DNA from: Blastomussa wellsi
Taxonomy: Eukaryota > Cnidaria > Anthozoa > Scleractinia > Plerogyridae
Direction: 5' to 3'
DNA length: 64,000 nt
NCBI GenBank assembly: GCA_947652115.1
Contig: OX393572.1
Span: 14,714,362-14,778,361, forward strand
Part shown: positions 24,041-35,908 of the stretch, piece by piece
How the letters are laid out: each line of letters begins with the position of its first letter
Position numbering within the stretch: position 1 is the stretch's first letter
The notes under the pieces: generated by a model
What the model was told of the DNA's origin: nothing
The model's database searches: none
The model's input: only the letters and a program-made list of their open reading frames with translations
Program-made: the position numbers and the translations under genes

Positions 24041-24413
24041 AATGAAATTCTTTACGGTCCGTGAAAGTCAAGGGCACAGCGCTGCGCGGCGGTAAAAAGC
24101 GGTGTGAACTGCCCCAACGTGGCCCTGCAGGCTTGGAGGGTAGATTCCAACGCGTCTCCGTTTATTTCGTGTCAAAAGCCTGTTTATTTACCTCACCATG
24201 AAGCTAATATTTCCAAGCGACGCACAGCAATTACAATGCGGAAAGCGCCGAATGTTTTTTCCAATTCATCAAAGACGTAAAAATAGTTTTGATGTCAATG
24301 CAAAGACAAGATTAAAATAGAATTCGTTCAATGGATTCGTAAAGAAGACTGTACAAATCTGAACAGAAACTCCTCCCTTTCAGCGCGTGTCTGTCGCCTT
24401 CAAGAAATTCGGT

Positions 24414-24448
24414 CACGTGCGGCGCTTTACCCTCTCGTGAGTCACGTG
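24414..24448. promoter_or_regulatory. paired CACGTG elements (E-box/HRE-like) upstream of HIF-alpha
   Basis: Two GTCACGTGC copies at 24413-24421 and 24442-24449 have their CACGTG cores 29 bp apart. Each includes ACGTG, the core of a hypoxia response element, and also a canonical bHLH E-box. They lie 1.5 kb upstream of the HIF-alpha ATG. Function is inferred from motif and position only. Confidence 0.35.
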
Positions 24449-24473
24449 CAGGATTTATTTCTTAAACTTAGTG

Positions 24474-24497
24474 GGAGGGGGGGGGGGGGGGGAGGGG
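24474..24497. repeat. poly-G tract
   Basis: About 20 nearly uninterrupted Gs follow GTGGGAGG. It has G-quadruplex potential and length here is prone to assembly error. Confidence 0.85.
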
Positions 24498-25799
24498 AGA
24501 GTTGAGCTTGTTTCTGAGCATCGGATAAACGCACCATGTACCAACAAGGGACGTTGTGAAGTTATTAAGAGACAACATGCCTGCAAAACGCCACGGTGCT
24601 TTGATTTCTCGATCCTGCTCGCTTTCCCCCAACAAAATTTTTGAAAGAAGCCCTACCCAAATGGCAAAGTTAATTAATGTTTTGCAATGGACGAGTTTCT
24701 TGTCCTTATAAACCGATACCTGCTTTAACAGCACAGTTTTGATCAAATGTGAGCATATAACTGCGAAAGGAAGTGTATATATTTCAGATTTTACCATTTT
24801 TAGTGAAGATACTTTGTCTGCAAGCGGGTGGAAGGCAGTGGGGAGGGGTGGGGTGACCTTCAGTTGAGCAGAACATTGGTAAACGGTAAACTGTTCCGCT
24901 AATATAAAAGCTGACCTTGGTTCATTTTAATTACAACTTCCTTGCTGGGAATATAGCATTGACATATGCAATTAGTCGTGACCAAAAGCTTCTATCTTGA
25001 CAAAATAGCTTCACTTAAAATACTTTTCGCCATCATCTATTTCAACTAATTTCCATAATATACCCTTGAAAACTGTCAAGAATAGTTCAAGAGTAGTTTG
25101 CTTATAGAACAGAAACAAAATATCAGAAAACAAATAATACACTGATGAGTGAGGTGGGATAAGCTGTTTTGCTTTATTTTTTAACTTAAACTCGGATTCA
25201 TTTGAAGTATACACAATCAGTTACCACGATATTTTTTAAAGAGATATACAATTTATATATTTTTAAATTCCTCCGAAAATTAGCTTCCACGGGATATCGC
25301 ACACTTTGCCAGTTTCCTTGAACCGAAAGGGACTGGTAACCATTGAAAGTCGTGTGCAATTGCACGTTGTCGACTTGTACTAATTATACTAATTTATGCG
25401 TCTGTTTCACGTCCATTGCTACGCTTTGGATGGACGAGATAAAGCCGAGATTTTGTTGTTCATTGTCAGAAATTCTTTACTTTTCCACAAATTAATGCGA
25501 AGTCCAAGGTGGACGAAAACGGTGAGACAAATGCAATCGGAATGCAATGACATATTTCACCGGTCGCTGCAGGGTCCTGTAGAAGTTGCTTGTAACAAGC
25601 TCTCTGGAAATCCTTGCTCGTTACAGTGAAATGCAAATATCGATGGCCAGGCGGTGTCAAATAAACAGAGCATTTTCTCAGTCTGTTTTTCTCGGCCTTT
25701 CTGGGTCCTGCATGAACTGCGGATTTAAATTGCGCAATTCAAGAGTGCCATTTAAAGCAGTTATGTCACAGCATATCAAAATATAGATTATGCGTTACA

Positions 25800-25862
25800 C
25801 AGAAATGCCTTCACATAGAGTCTTCTAAGACAGAAATGCCTTCACATATAGTCTGCTAAGAA
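25800..25862. repeat. two-copy ~31-bp tandem repeat
   Basis: AGAAATGCCTTCACATAGAG and then AGAAATGCCTTCACATATAG, each followed by TCT(T/G)CTAAGA. Confidence 0.75.
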
Positions 25863-27984
25863 AGAAAAATATTACAGAGGTACAAATAAGCTGTAAATTG
25901 AGATGGCTCAAGAAAGGAGAACTCGAAATACTTTCAAAGTGTTAGTTTTTTCAATGCGCCATACGTGACGAAATTCTAGTACATTGATTACTTTGTTGGC
26001 ACACTTTCAAAGTATAATACTGATTAAAGGAAGTTATCCTCCCTTGAAAAATTGTAAAACTGAGTTTTCGGTATGTTGAGTAATTTTTTTTAAATGGTAT
26101 ATTGATAAAAAAAAAAAACGGCACAAGCTCTTTTTAACGCTCTTCAGGGTTAGAGCTAAAGAAATGCTGATGCTTAAAGCGCTAGACCAAAAGAGCCTAT
26201 GTGTTTTAATTTTTAAAACCGGAATAAAAAAACGACGAAGTTATTGTTCCTTGCAGGCAGTTAAAACATGTTTTCTTACGATTGCTAAGTATTTAAGGAA
26301 GTGTTCACGGACGACATATCGTAAAAGTTAAGAGTCGGCAATTACAATCCCAGTTCATCGAAGCGTCCACTTTTCAATCATTTCACTTGCAACCGTAGTA
26401 CAGTCGTAATGAACGCTTCGTGGCCGGTGATATCATCATGCCGTTTTGATCATATATCATCCTTCCGTGTTACTGTCTTGTTTAATTTACCTCCACGTTG
26501 ATAGTCTTGACGGCCACTTCATGTACTTTGGTTAAGGTAAAAGAGATCAAATCTCGGCTTATCTGCTTATCATTAGAGGTGAAAAGTCTTTCCCCAAAAT
26601 AGTGAACGTTTTCTATCTCTGCAAACCAAGTTTTCTTACCCAGTTATACACATTCAAGCTAGTTCGCACACTCATTCCGCCCGGGGTACTGAGATCAATA
26701 ATGGAACCGTCAATCGAACTAGGTGTGGCTCCGCTGAATGAGGGATTTTTTGTTGGAAAGAGAGACATTCAGTCGAAAATGTATTTCTAAATAAAAGTGC
26801 TCTCGTATAGAAATTATTTCCAGCCAAACTGATTTGAACTTTAATTTCTGCCTCAAAATATGCAGAAAGTGTTTTGTCAGGATGCAGATCGTGATTTTGT
26901 ATTGGACATCTGGAGTTATCACGTGCACGCCCAAACAGGTACTTGCAGCAGAATTAAAGTGACACGTGTTTGACATGTGCTTGATTTGAAACATCCGCCT
27001 AGAGACCTCCAGCTCTGAGGTCTCTTAAGTGCTTCAATTATAAGCTACTCTGTAAAATGCAATCCTTATCTTCATCAAAAAAAATCCTTATCTTTATCAT
27101 TTTTTTGTTATTTTAAGGTTCCCTGTTGTGTTCACAGCGTCTCTGTCAGCCTTTCAAAACACATTTTAAAACAGAAATTTCTCCACAACGTTTAAATAAT
27201 TCTGTAGTCCAATCATTATTTTAAGAAGGCGCCTTTAGAAATCCGTTTAATACTTGTGCTTGATAAATGGAGACAATATTTATCACTCGCATCGGACAAC
27301 CCTTGACCCATTCGCGAACCTGAGTGAGATATATGAATGGGATTTTTGCTTGTTTAAAATCCTCACGCTGAAACACTTTGAAGCACGTCGTCAAAATGTC
27401 TGAGCGGCTAGCTATAATGATGATCGGCTTTCCGATTACTTCAGCATTTCGAATCCGGTTCGTTGAATTTTTCTTGTAATAACAGCATCCTTACACTTCG
27501 AGCACGTACTGCTTCCATGCATATGGAGAGAGAAAACTATGACTACCAGAACAAGTACCAGCTCGCTTTGGCAAGTCTTCGTTGAAGTACTGGAGGAGTT
27601 TCCGACGTATTTTTATCCAATCAAAAAATAGAGCGAGCGCTCGCGAATACAACGAAAGTAATCGCGCGGGCAAACACGTCATGTTGCTTAGCAACGTCAG
27701 GCACGAAACCCGTGAGCTTCCCGTTCCGTCTCCGAGATGCGGGATTCCGTCATCACCTAGCAGTTGTATATGTTCCCACGGCTGATAACGAAACGTTACT
27801 TGCAGCATGTGCAGCAAATTTCATAAAGTGGTGTTCTTTTGTTTACCTTACGCAATGGCTGCCAGTGTCGTCAGATGTCTGATCAAGTTTCTCAAAGCGC
27901 TGATGGTTAAAGCGGCTGTGTTTAAAACCAAACGGCCCACATCTTGCTCCAGAAATAATCCCGGTTTCCGTAGCATTGAGTGGC

Positions 27985-28045
27985 TAGCAGTATTTCCACA
28001 CCTCCCTGGATGGGATGCTGGTCCAACGAAGGGTTACCCTCCCAT
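27985..28045 (-). repeat. SINE 3'-module fragment
   Basis: CTAGCAGTATTTCCACACCT then CCCTGGATGGGATGCTGGTCC is the inverse of the module at 44860-44900. It generates part of an otherwise meaningless open frame at 27807-28073. Confidence 0.6.
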
Positions 28046-28320
28046 TATTATAAGGAAAATCCGAGCGTTCTGATTGGTTCTTTCTTGGTCGGGATCTTGC
28101 CATATAAATACGGACCGTTTCCATAGAAACGGTCCTAAGCCGCGTATGAAAGAAAACTTATAAAAATACTTTTTAAAAGTTAAAGAAAATATGTTTTCAA
28201 AATCGCGGTATAGCTTGTTCCCGGCGTCAAAACACGTTACGGCGGAAAACCTCCAAATTCAAATCACCAAAAGTGCGTTTTTAACAAGCATGTATGACCC
28301 GAGTGCCATATAATAAACTA

Positions 28321-28414
28321 CTTACTAAACTAGCTTGCTCGAGCCGTACTGGGGAATAGTGGCCCTCGGTCGTGGCCAATATTCCCAGTACGGTCCTCGC
28401 GCTCGGTTAGTAAG
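28321..28414. repeat. foldback element
   Basis: CTTACTAAAC...CGAGCCGTACTGGGGAATA on the left pairs with TATTCCCAGTACGG...GGTTAGTAAG on the right around a short CCTCGGTCG centre. MITE-like, non-coding. Confidence 0.7.
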
Positions 28415-28431
28415 AGGTTAGTATTAAATTC

Positions 28432-28560
28432 TTCGGTCTCCAAATAAACTCTTGGGTAGAGAGAGGCACTGAGAGTATCTTACCGAGGCAGTGACTCCGC
28501 CCAGGACTCGAACTCGGAACGTTCGATCCGGAGTCCAGCACTAGCCCTGATGGCGCCCCA
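28432..28560 (-). repeat. tRNA-derived SINE copy
   Basis: The inverse strand carries GCTGGACTCCGGATCGAACG and GAGTTCGAGTCCTGGGCGGA as SINE head modules, then ACTCTCAGTGCCTCTCTCTA as the tail module. It matches 11637-11768 in order. Confidence 0.65.
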
Positions 28561-28763
28561 TTAAAATTTACGGAATTATATGCGCTATGGAATTTCAATA
28601 ACTTTGGTTTAAACCGGCTACAAAGTCGTGGGGGCAATACCGCAAGAGAAGAGAAGAGAAAAGCTAGAGCGCACAGGAACGGTACCGCAATACCGTGTGA
28701 AGGATCTTCTTTTACCGAATATCGACAGCCAAAGGGGCGTAAAACAGCATACCAAATAAATAG

Positions 28764-28808
<45 letters not shown>

Positions 28809-28842
28809 GTATAACAATATAATTTGGTTTTATCAACTGGGT

Positions 28843-28920
28843 TGATAATGTCAATTGGCCACCGTAAAGAGATTGAAGAGCTGACGTTTCGAGCGTTAGC
28901 CCTTCGTCGGAGCATACCAA
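28843..28920 (-). repeat. Penelope-like element fragment with hammerhead motif
   Basis: The block runs from a TATCAACTGGGTTGATA palindrome to a CGAAACGTCAGC-containing motif (28880-28913). As I recall, this combination is a very common terminal part of Penelope-like retroelements in corals and other animals, which carry hammerhead ribozymes. No reverse transcriptase or GIY-YIG coding sequence is nearby, so this is a short remnant. Confidence 0.5.
28880..28913 (-). ncRNA. degenerate hammerhead ribozyme motif (minimal type I)
   Basis: On the minus strand: stem I GCT, core CCGACGA (canonical CUGANGA with U4 changed to C), stem II GGGC-TAAC-GCTC, then CGAAAC, GTC (expected cleavage after the C) and AGC closing stem I. 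The arrangement is that of the small hammerheads in Penelope-like elements. The U4 change in the invariant core predicts weak or no self-cleavage. Confidence 0.5.
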
Positions 28921-29309
28921 ATAGCTCGATTATACCGCAATACCATTCGAAAAAGAAAGCAAACTAAATGCAAGCTGAAGAAGGAAACCGACCGACCGAC
29001 CGTCCCAGATTTTTCCAACGTATGAAAATTGGTCGAAATCGTCACATCCGAATCCCGATTGCCTGGGATGGTCGGTGAACAATCGGGAATTCTATTTTCC
29101 CGACGTGTCCCAGATCATTCCCGACATACGTTGGCGATAGTTTAGCTCGTTACCAATCTTTTAGCTTCTATTTAACCCAGTCCGAAATTTCAGAATGTAG
29201 AGAGAATCTACAACCGGACGGCTGGTATTTTCTGATACATCCGCCAAATCTGGGCGAAATCGTCTGATCCGATTCCGATCGTCTGGAATTTTCCCGACAT
29301 GAAAACCAG

Positions 29310-29890
29310 GCTTAAATGCAAAACTGAGAAAGAAAGCCATATAAATGCAAAGCTCGAAAAGAAAACCATATAAATGCAGAGCTGAAAAAGAAAACCATAG
29401 AAATGCAAAGCTGAAAAAGAAAACCATATAAATGCAAGGCTGAGCTAGAAAAGAAAGCCATATTAATGCAAACCTGGAAAAGAAAACCATATAAATGCAA
29501 AGCTGAAAAAGAAAACCATATAAATGCAAAGCTGAAAAAGAAAACCATATAAATGCAAGGCTGAGCTAGAAAAGAAAGCCATATTAATGCAAACCTGGAA
29601 AAGAAAGCCATATTGATGCCAACCTGGAAAAGAAAACCATATAAATGCAAGGCTCATCATATAGAAAACCAGCTAATGCAAAGCTGAAAGAGAAAACCGA
29701 AAAAGGAAACCATATGCAAGGCTGAAGACTAGAAAGCCATGCAAAGCTAACGAAAGAAACCATACACTTGAAATGCAATGCTAGGAAACAAAACCGGGTA
29801 AATGTGGGTAAGATCCAAATGCGGTACATGCAGAAAAAGTAAACCATGAAAATGCAAAAAGCTGAAAAGGAAACCACATAAATGCAATGC
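29310..29890. repeat. degenerate ~28-bp minisatellite
   Basis: About twenty imperfect units of AAAAGAAAACCATATAAATG plus CAAAGCTG, with a higher-order unit (GAGCTAGAAAAGAAAGCCAT) appearing twice. The unit decays toward 29890. Read in reverse it gives long spurious frames of repeated Gly-Phe-Leu-Phe type. Confidence 0.9.
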
Positions 29891-32800
29891 TAATATTTAC
29901 CCTTCGTTTGCCGAATAAGCTCAGTTGATTTAAAAGAGGATTTAATTATAACGGGTGTGTTAAATCATACAGACCTGCTGCATCCAATCGAAAAAGATGG
30001 CAAGGCCCTCGTAACCATCTCAAGACAAGCTGCTATATTCAAAGGCGACAGCATAGCAGCTAAGGCTACCGTAAGTAGTTTATAAAAAAGAAGTTGCTAA
30101 ATTTAATGCTGTCCTTTGAGCAAAAAACTTGACAAACCAGTTTAACAGCTCCCTTATTCTTTAAAGCGCAGCTTTGTAAATATATATTCTATAACTATAG
30201 TTTCGTCTGCTAGTAGTTCTTTTGGCAGTGGCACCTGTCATTTGCAAGGCGGAACAAAGTGGGCAGGAATTCTTTTTTTTTTAAATTTGGCATGGGTGGA
30301 TATAGGCCGTTAGCTTCTCTGATATTCGAGACTAACGTTTAAAGCAAGGCGTGACCTGAACAAAAGGTTATAAATGAAATATACTTCACTCAGTGCGTTT
30401 TAATTAAGTTGTTTCTCAATACTTTGCGCGGTCTGGTTTGGTTAATTGATGTCGATTTGGATGTGCCGATCTGGTTCAAAGTGCGTCACGGTCAGTTAAA
30501 GTGTGGCCCAAGGCTAAACCAAATTTCTGCTTTAACTGATCTATACGTGACTTGCGTATCTTTAAAAAGCCGAAGCTAGTCGCAATACCTGCAGATGTCT
30601 TGGTTCTCTCATGATATTTCCTGAAGAAAAACAACAGACGCATTTTAGGGCTTTTTTACGGTTTCAATTGATAAGAAGGTTTAAAGGCAGCTGAAGTCTG
30701 AATTCAAGTTCTGCCGGCCGCCTTTGTTGCTATCCGGCGCTTCGGGAGCAAAAGCGGATTTTAAATAAATTTGCTTTTGTTTTTGGGAAACTTATTATTT
30801 TGTCAAAATCAACTTTTGGTGTTATGGTAAGCTGACAGAAAACCATCAAAAAGCGATTTGAGTTGGCTGGTTTTCTTTTTCAACAAAACTCTCTTCGTTT
30901 TATATACACATCACAATCAATGCATACATGTTTTTTTTCTCCGCTCCAGACAATGATGCTACTTGCAGCTGCAGTGACGGCAGCTTTTATGCATAAATGA
31001 ATGAACACAGTTTTTATTTTTACCGTCGAATTAAGCAGGGCTAGATCGACGTTCATAAAGTATATGATGACGAATCTTTTGAAAGAGCTAGTTAAGCTGA
31101 ACAATACAATAATTTTTTTCACCCAAACTTCCTTCTTTTTAGAAATTTGTGGGTTGACTAGCAATAAAACGAAATTTTAATTGTTCGCCTTTAAAGATGT
31201 ACCCGACAGTTGGCCAACGATATATGGCAAACGAGATACATTAATAAGTACTTCATTTTGTGTAGCTAATTTCTGTAAAAAGTGCACCACTTCTGCGAAA
31301 ATGAAAAGAAAAAAACTCGATTCGTGTGATTAAAATGTAATCAAAAACGGATCGCAAACTACTTTTTTTCTTGTTATTAAAAGTTCTCTTTTTTATCGTC
31401 GTCTCGCTTTCATATTACGTCTTTTTGCCTGAGGCCACTGAAGGCAGCAAGAGAAATGTCATTTTGATTTTGCGTGAGCTGAGCGAGAAAGAAAACGTTT
31501 TTAAACCTCTGGGTGTGAATTTTCCTTTACTTTTGACAGCACAGATCACTTCCAACAGAGGTAAAATGCAAAATATAATTTTCATGGATTTTATGAACTG
31601 ACTGGTCATTCATAAGCAGAATCGCGGCTTTCTTTGAAAATTACACCATTCGAAAGCCGCCTTTTCTTTTAGTTGACCTTCGCTTGAGTGATTTCATTTT
31701 AGATAACTCGTTTTTAAAGAAACTAAAATTGCAATACTGCACTCAAAAAAGTACACTGTTGAATAACAACAGATCATTTACAGGAAACATATTCCCAACT
31801 AAATCAACTCAATTATTTCTACGAATATTTTTGAATTTGCTTGAGTGCTAGCGTACAGTTTTCCTTATTTTTCAGTATAATGTTTGCAATCAAACATTGT
31901 TGTTTGTTACTACAAGTAGAATTTGTTCCTTTTCTCTTATGGCGACAGATTAAGTAATATATTTATCAAATGCAGGATTTTTAACCGTGATGGCGACCAA
32001 GTGGTTTCAAACACTGATTTTAATCTAAAAGAATTAACTCTCTAAGGGAAGAAAGCCCTCACACAAGACTTCCAAACAAACCGCATTGAATTCATTACAA
32101 GTTGTACATGTGTGACCATGGATTTCGATTTCTTTTATAATCACTTTCACAAATGCGTCTTGTGACTTACCAAACACACAAAGCAGAAAATGTAAAATAA
32201 AATGATTAAACATAAAGTTGGCATTGTTAACATTTCTTCTTTTTACATATTATATAAATATCATAACAACACTTAACCCTTTGCATTTCAGGTTAAATCA
32301 GTGAAAGGTTTTGACTCGACTGCTTGCTTTGCTTTGAGAGATCTTTTCGCATGAAAAGTATTTTTTGTAAACTTATATTTACACAATTTTCATTTGCCTA
32401 TGTAGTTAATACACCTTTTCTGGAGCGTGCAGTGAAATTGTGTTCCAACTGATGTTTGGTGAACAATTAAGGGATAGCATTTCGTCAACAAATAATTTCA
32501 AAGAATGTTAAACGAGGCCAATTCAGTGCATTCTGAATTACTCACTGTAATTTCAGCAAAAAGCAGTCCTCTGGGAGTGATAGCTTCTGGTGGCGAAAAT
32601 CCTATTATTGTCGTGGTGAATATTGCGATTCAACTTCAGTTACACGGGTGACCAGACCATACGCCAAAGAAGACTATAAAAGGGGTCTTACGCACGTGTT
32701 AAATCGCAGTGATTCGCTAACTTCAGCTATTCGCGGAGGTCTGGGACAGCTTTTGTTTTGCTGTTTATTTCGATTTGCAAGCACCTCGTTTCCAGCCACC

Positions 32801-34214
32801 GTGCGGTCTGGAACAAAGCTGTCGCGCATGCTCGTAGATTCTCCAAGTATATTTAACAGCTATTTAATTACCGAAGTGGAGGTCTCTAGTGGTGGATATC
32901 CACTGAGGTGAATAGTTCCTTTAGTATATATAATTATACTAAAACAGAGAACCAACTCAATAATTTACGCGAGGGCCCGCGGGAGGCTCACAAGTTGTTC
33001 GGGGGTGAAAAGTATAGCACGCCAACAACACTATCCACTGTTTTAGTAGAAACTCACTTACAATTATCCCATGAGCGCGCGTTGGATATGAGATGGTAGA
33101 TAGCCAAAAACATTTGAAACAGAAGCTTATCATCTAGAATGGCAAACGTCTGGATACGATACTGCAACGCCTTGTATTCAAACGGCTATTCAAACTCATT
33201 TCGTGTGTTGTTTTTTTTGGAAACAGTAATTTGTGAGACTGGGATATTTTTGCTTACGTGGCCTGAGTTTCTTCATTTCATTTATTTTTATTCTCCTTCA
33301 AATATTTTAAGCCCGCTATACAGTATCTCGACTTACCTCGCCTAGCGAACTCTTGGATAAAGAATTGACTCGAGTCCAGTAGAGTTGCAGCTCTTTTGTG
33401 TTTTTAAACTGAGAATCATCTCGTGAGGATATCACTGTTTGAGCTCAGGATTTTTTGAAAACTACTCGGAAAGCTATCAAGTACAATGGCATATTTCTAA
33501 GGATACTATAAGCATTCTAACAAAAAGCGTCATTAAGTCACATAGCATACAATCGCAAGAGTCTTCAACCGATATAAATATCTTGGATTAGTTATTCTGT
33601 GCACGTAGCATGATCGCTAGTTTCTGCCATTTTGATATTAATGCGAACATGATGCGCCAAAATCGAGTGTTGTATGTTCTATAATTTCCGAGAACTCAAT
33701 AATGTCTCTAAAATATCCACATTTATCTGTAAAATAACCTGCGGATCATTTTGGTTGAATAAAAGTATCTTTAAAATATCAAGTAACACTATTGTGTGCG
33801 GAGATAGGAAATTTGTCATGATTTGTCTTCAAGTGTTCAACTCGATATATCACGTACGAGTGAGCGGAGCTAACGAGCTAGTGAGGTGTTGAGTTGAACA
33901 CGAGAAGAGAACTTCATATTTTCCAATCAACTATATATTATTTTGTTTATTTTATAAACATACAGACGAAGTTTTGACGATTTCCCAAAATTTACGAACA
34001 TTTTTGGAAGACTCCCGAAGCTTATCCGAATGTAGTCCGAAAGCCATGGAAACGATTCCGAACATTTTCCGAAGATTGTCGAAGATTACGAAGTTTGTGA
34101 CTTGCGATGAGGATTCACACGTCAGAAGCCCATTACGTAAAATTATCGTGTAAAACACAGTAATGTACAGTTTCCCGATGAAAAGGTCGGAAGCCGTACA
34201 AAAGAAACGGAAAT

Positions 34215-34690
34215 TCTGACCTCATACCTAATAATTTCGTAGCCACTGGCCTCGTAGCAACTAACTTCGTAGCCACTGACCTCGTACCATTAACTTCGTA
34301 TCGTAGCCACTGACATCGCAGCCGCTGACCTCGTAGCCACTAACTTCGTAGTCGCTGACGTCGTAGCCACTTTGTAGCCACTGCTTGCGTAGTCGCTGGC
34401 CTGGTAACTACTAACTTCGTAGCTACTAGCCCATTCTCGTCCCAGAACCACTTGTCCCTCTTAGCCGGCTAAGAAATGCCTCGTAGCATTCTCGTCCCCA
34501 TAGCCCTTTTCGTTTGGCTAAGATAAACGAAAAGGGCTGTGGGGACGAGAATGGCCTCGTAGCAACTTGTCTCGTAACCAGTACTGCTCGCCTCATTGCC
34601 GGTGGCCTCGTAGCCACAAACTTCGTATCCACTGGCCTTGCAACCTCTAACCTCGTGGCCACTAGCCTCGTAGCCACTGGTTTCGTAACC
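34215..34690. repeat. degenerate minisatellite, ~16-18-bp units
   Basis: Many imperfect units of the form CTCGTAGCCACTGAC / TTCGTAGCCACTAAC. A 29-bp-arm hairpin (34487-34553) interrupts the array. Both strands read as spurious Ala/Thr/Val-rich frames. Confidence 0.85.
34487..34553. repeat. hairpin inside the minisatellite (29-bp arms)
   Basis: CATTCTCGTCCCCATAGCCC...TTTCGTTT (34487-34515) pairs with AAACGAAA...GACGAGAATG (34525-34553), with one mismatch and a 9-base loop GGCTAAGAT. The flanking minisatellite phase continues on both sides. Confidence 0.85.
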
Positions 34691-35908
34691 TCGGGCCTCA
34701 TAGGACTGAACGCTTAAAAGGAGTCTTTCCGTGGAATTTTCTGACGCATAGTTTGGCATATCCACCTTAACTTAACAATAATATTTTCGGGCGACAAGAG
34801 GAGCCCAATCCTAATCTCAACCTTGCTGTTACAAACGCATGCGCGGCAGTTACTCGAGTGCGCGGCAGTTACTCGAGCCCCTTACTCGAGTTTTGCGCTT
34901 TTCGAGTGTTTTTCTTCAAAGGAGGCAATTTGATCACGCGTAATCGGATCTTTAATCACGTGAAACTCGGGCATAGAAGCAGTGCCTTTCAGTCTTCTCG
35001 TTTGATATTCCGGTCTCATTCCGCCCCAAGCGAGTAGCGAGGGTGTTGTCCGTCCGCTCTCCGGCGATCTGTTCGTCCTTGTGTAACGAGAGCATCGTAA
35101 AGAAGTGAATTGTAATGTGACCCAAAAGATAACTCATTTTTTGCGAGTAAATGTTCAGCCCCTGTGAAACTTTTATTTGATCTGCTTGATCGAAACAAAT
35201 GTTCACCAAGTTAAAGAAACAAACCTTTAATACCTTTCTTTTCACGACTTGGTGCCAGAGACTTTTCATGCGAGGTTCCGGTTTCGGTCTTTGTCTTTGT
35301 TTTGCCGCGAGAAACCTGGTAGCCAGGGTAACCTCGGGTTAGAAAGAAATTTACGAGAAACATTATAAAATGTGCATCAATTTTTTTTATAGAACGTTAA
35401 CTCTGCACTGTACGTTAACTCTGCACTGTATGTAGACTTGTAACATCTTAGTTGTAAACGCGTCAAAACTGGTTAGTAGGTTGTTTCCGAACTGTTTCCA
35501 ACTTTCTCGGACAAACATTTCTCACATTAAATGAAATATTTTTTCGGCCAAAAATATGGATATAGATAATTGAAAAATTGATAATTATCGATTACTCAAA
35601 ACAAAATGCGTTATCCATTTTTATCGATTATTGATTGTCGTTCTGTGAGGCTCATTGCAGACCCGACTCATTGAAGCCAAACCAAGTGGAGACACTTTGT
35701 GTTGATTTTACATAACGAATAATTGCGACTACCTTTCTCCGCTGACCAGTCATGTCATATATTATTCTAAATTAAAATTATTCTCAATTTTGCAGGGCCC
35801 ACTTGCTTATTTAGAGCACACAGTGGTTCTTTTTACTTGAAGTGATTTTAGCTTGTTCAATTTTTAAACATTCATAGAAGAGAACTTTAATATTAGAATT
35901 GTTTAGCC

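Larger units (their letters stand above)
23131..35908. other. 13-kb gene-free interval between divergent HIF-alpha and KLHDC3
   Basis: No coding region on either strand shows family resemblance, splice structure or composition that I would defend. The interval includes the likely HIF-alpha promoter side (23.5-24.5 kb), a poly-G tract (24474-24497), SINE fragments, a foldback (28321-28414), a hammerhead relic (28880-28913) and two minisatellites (29310-29890, 34215-34690). Upstream KLHDC3 promoter elements presumably lie just below 35909. Confidence 0.5.

Noticed and set aside
24468..24797. 109-aa minus-strand frame ending in Pro repeat
   Set aside because: The Pro run is the poly-G tract; no family resemblance or splice context.
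29161..29877. Several long minus-strand frames of repeated Gly-Phe-Leu-Phe-type peptides resembling membrane segments
   Set aside because: They are readings of the ~28-bp minisatellite in different phases. Unit length is not a multiple of three and the frames shift with array errors.
29310..29890. Possible CRISPR-like array of regular ~28-bp repeats
   Set aside because: Units are directly abutting and degenerate with no unique spacers, in a clearly metazoan context. It is a minisatellite.
34426..34765. Two overlapping frames with Val-Ala-Thr-Arg or Tyr-Glu-Ala-Ser-Gly repeats
   Set aside because: Translations of the CTCGTAGCCACTGAC minisatellite.
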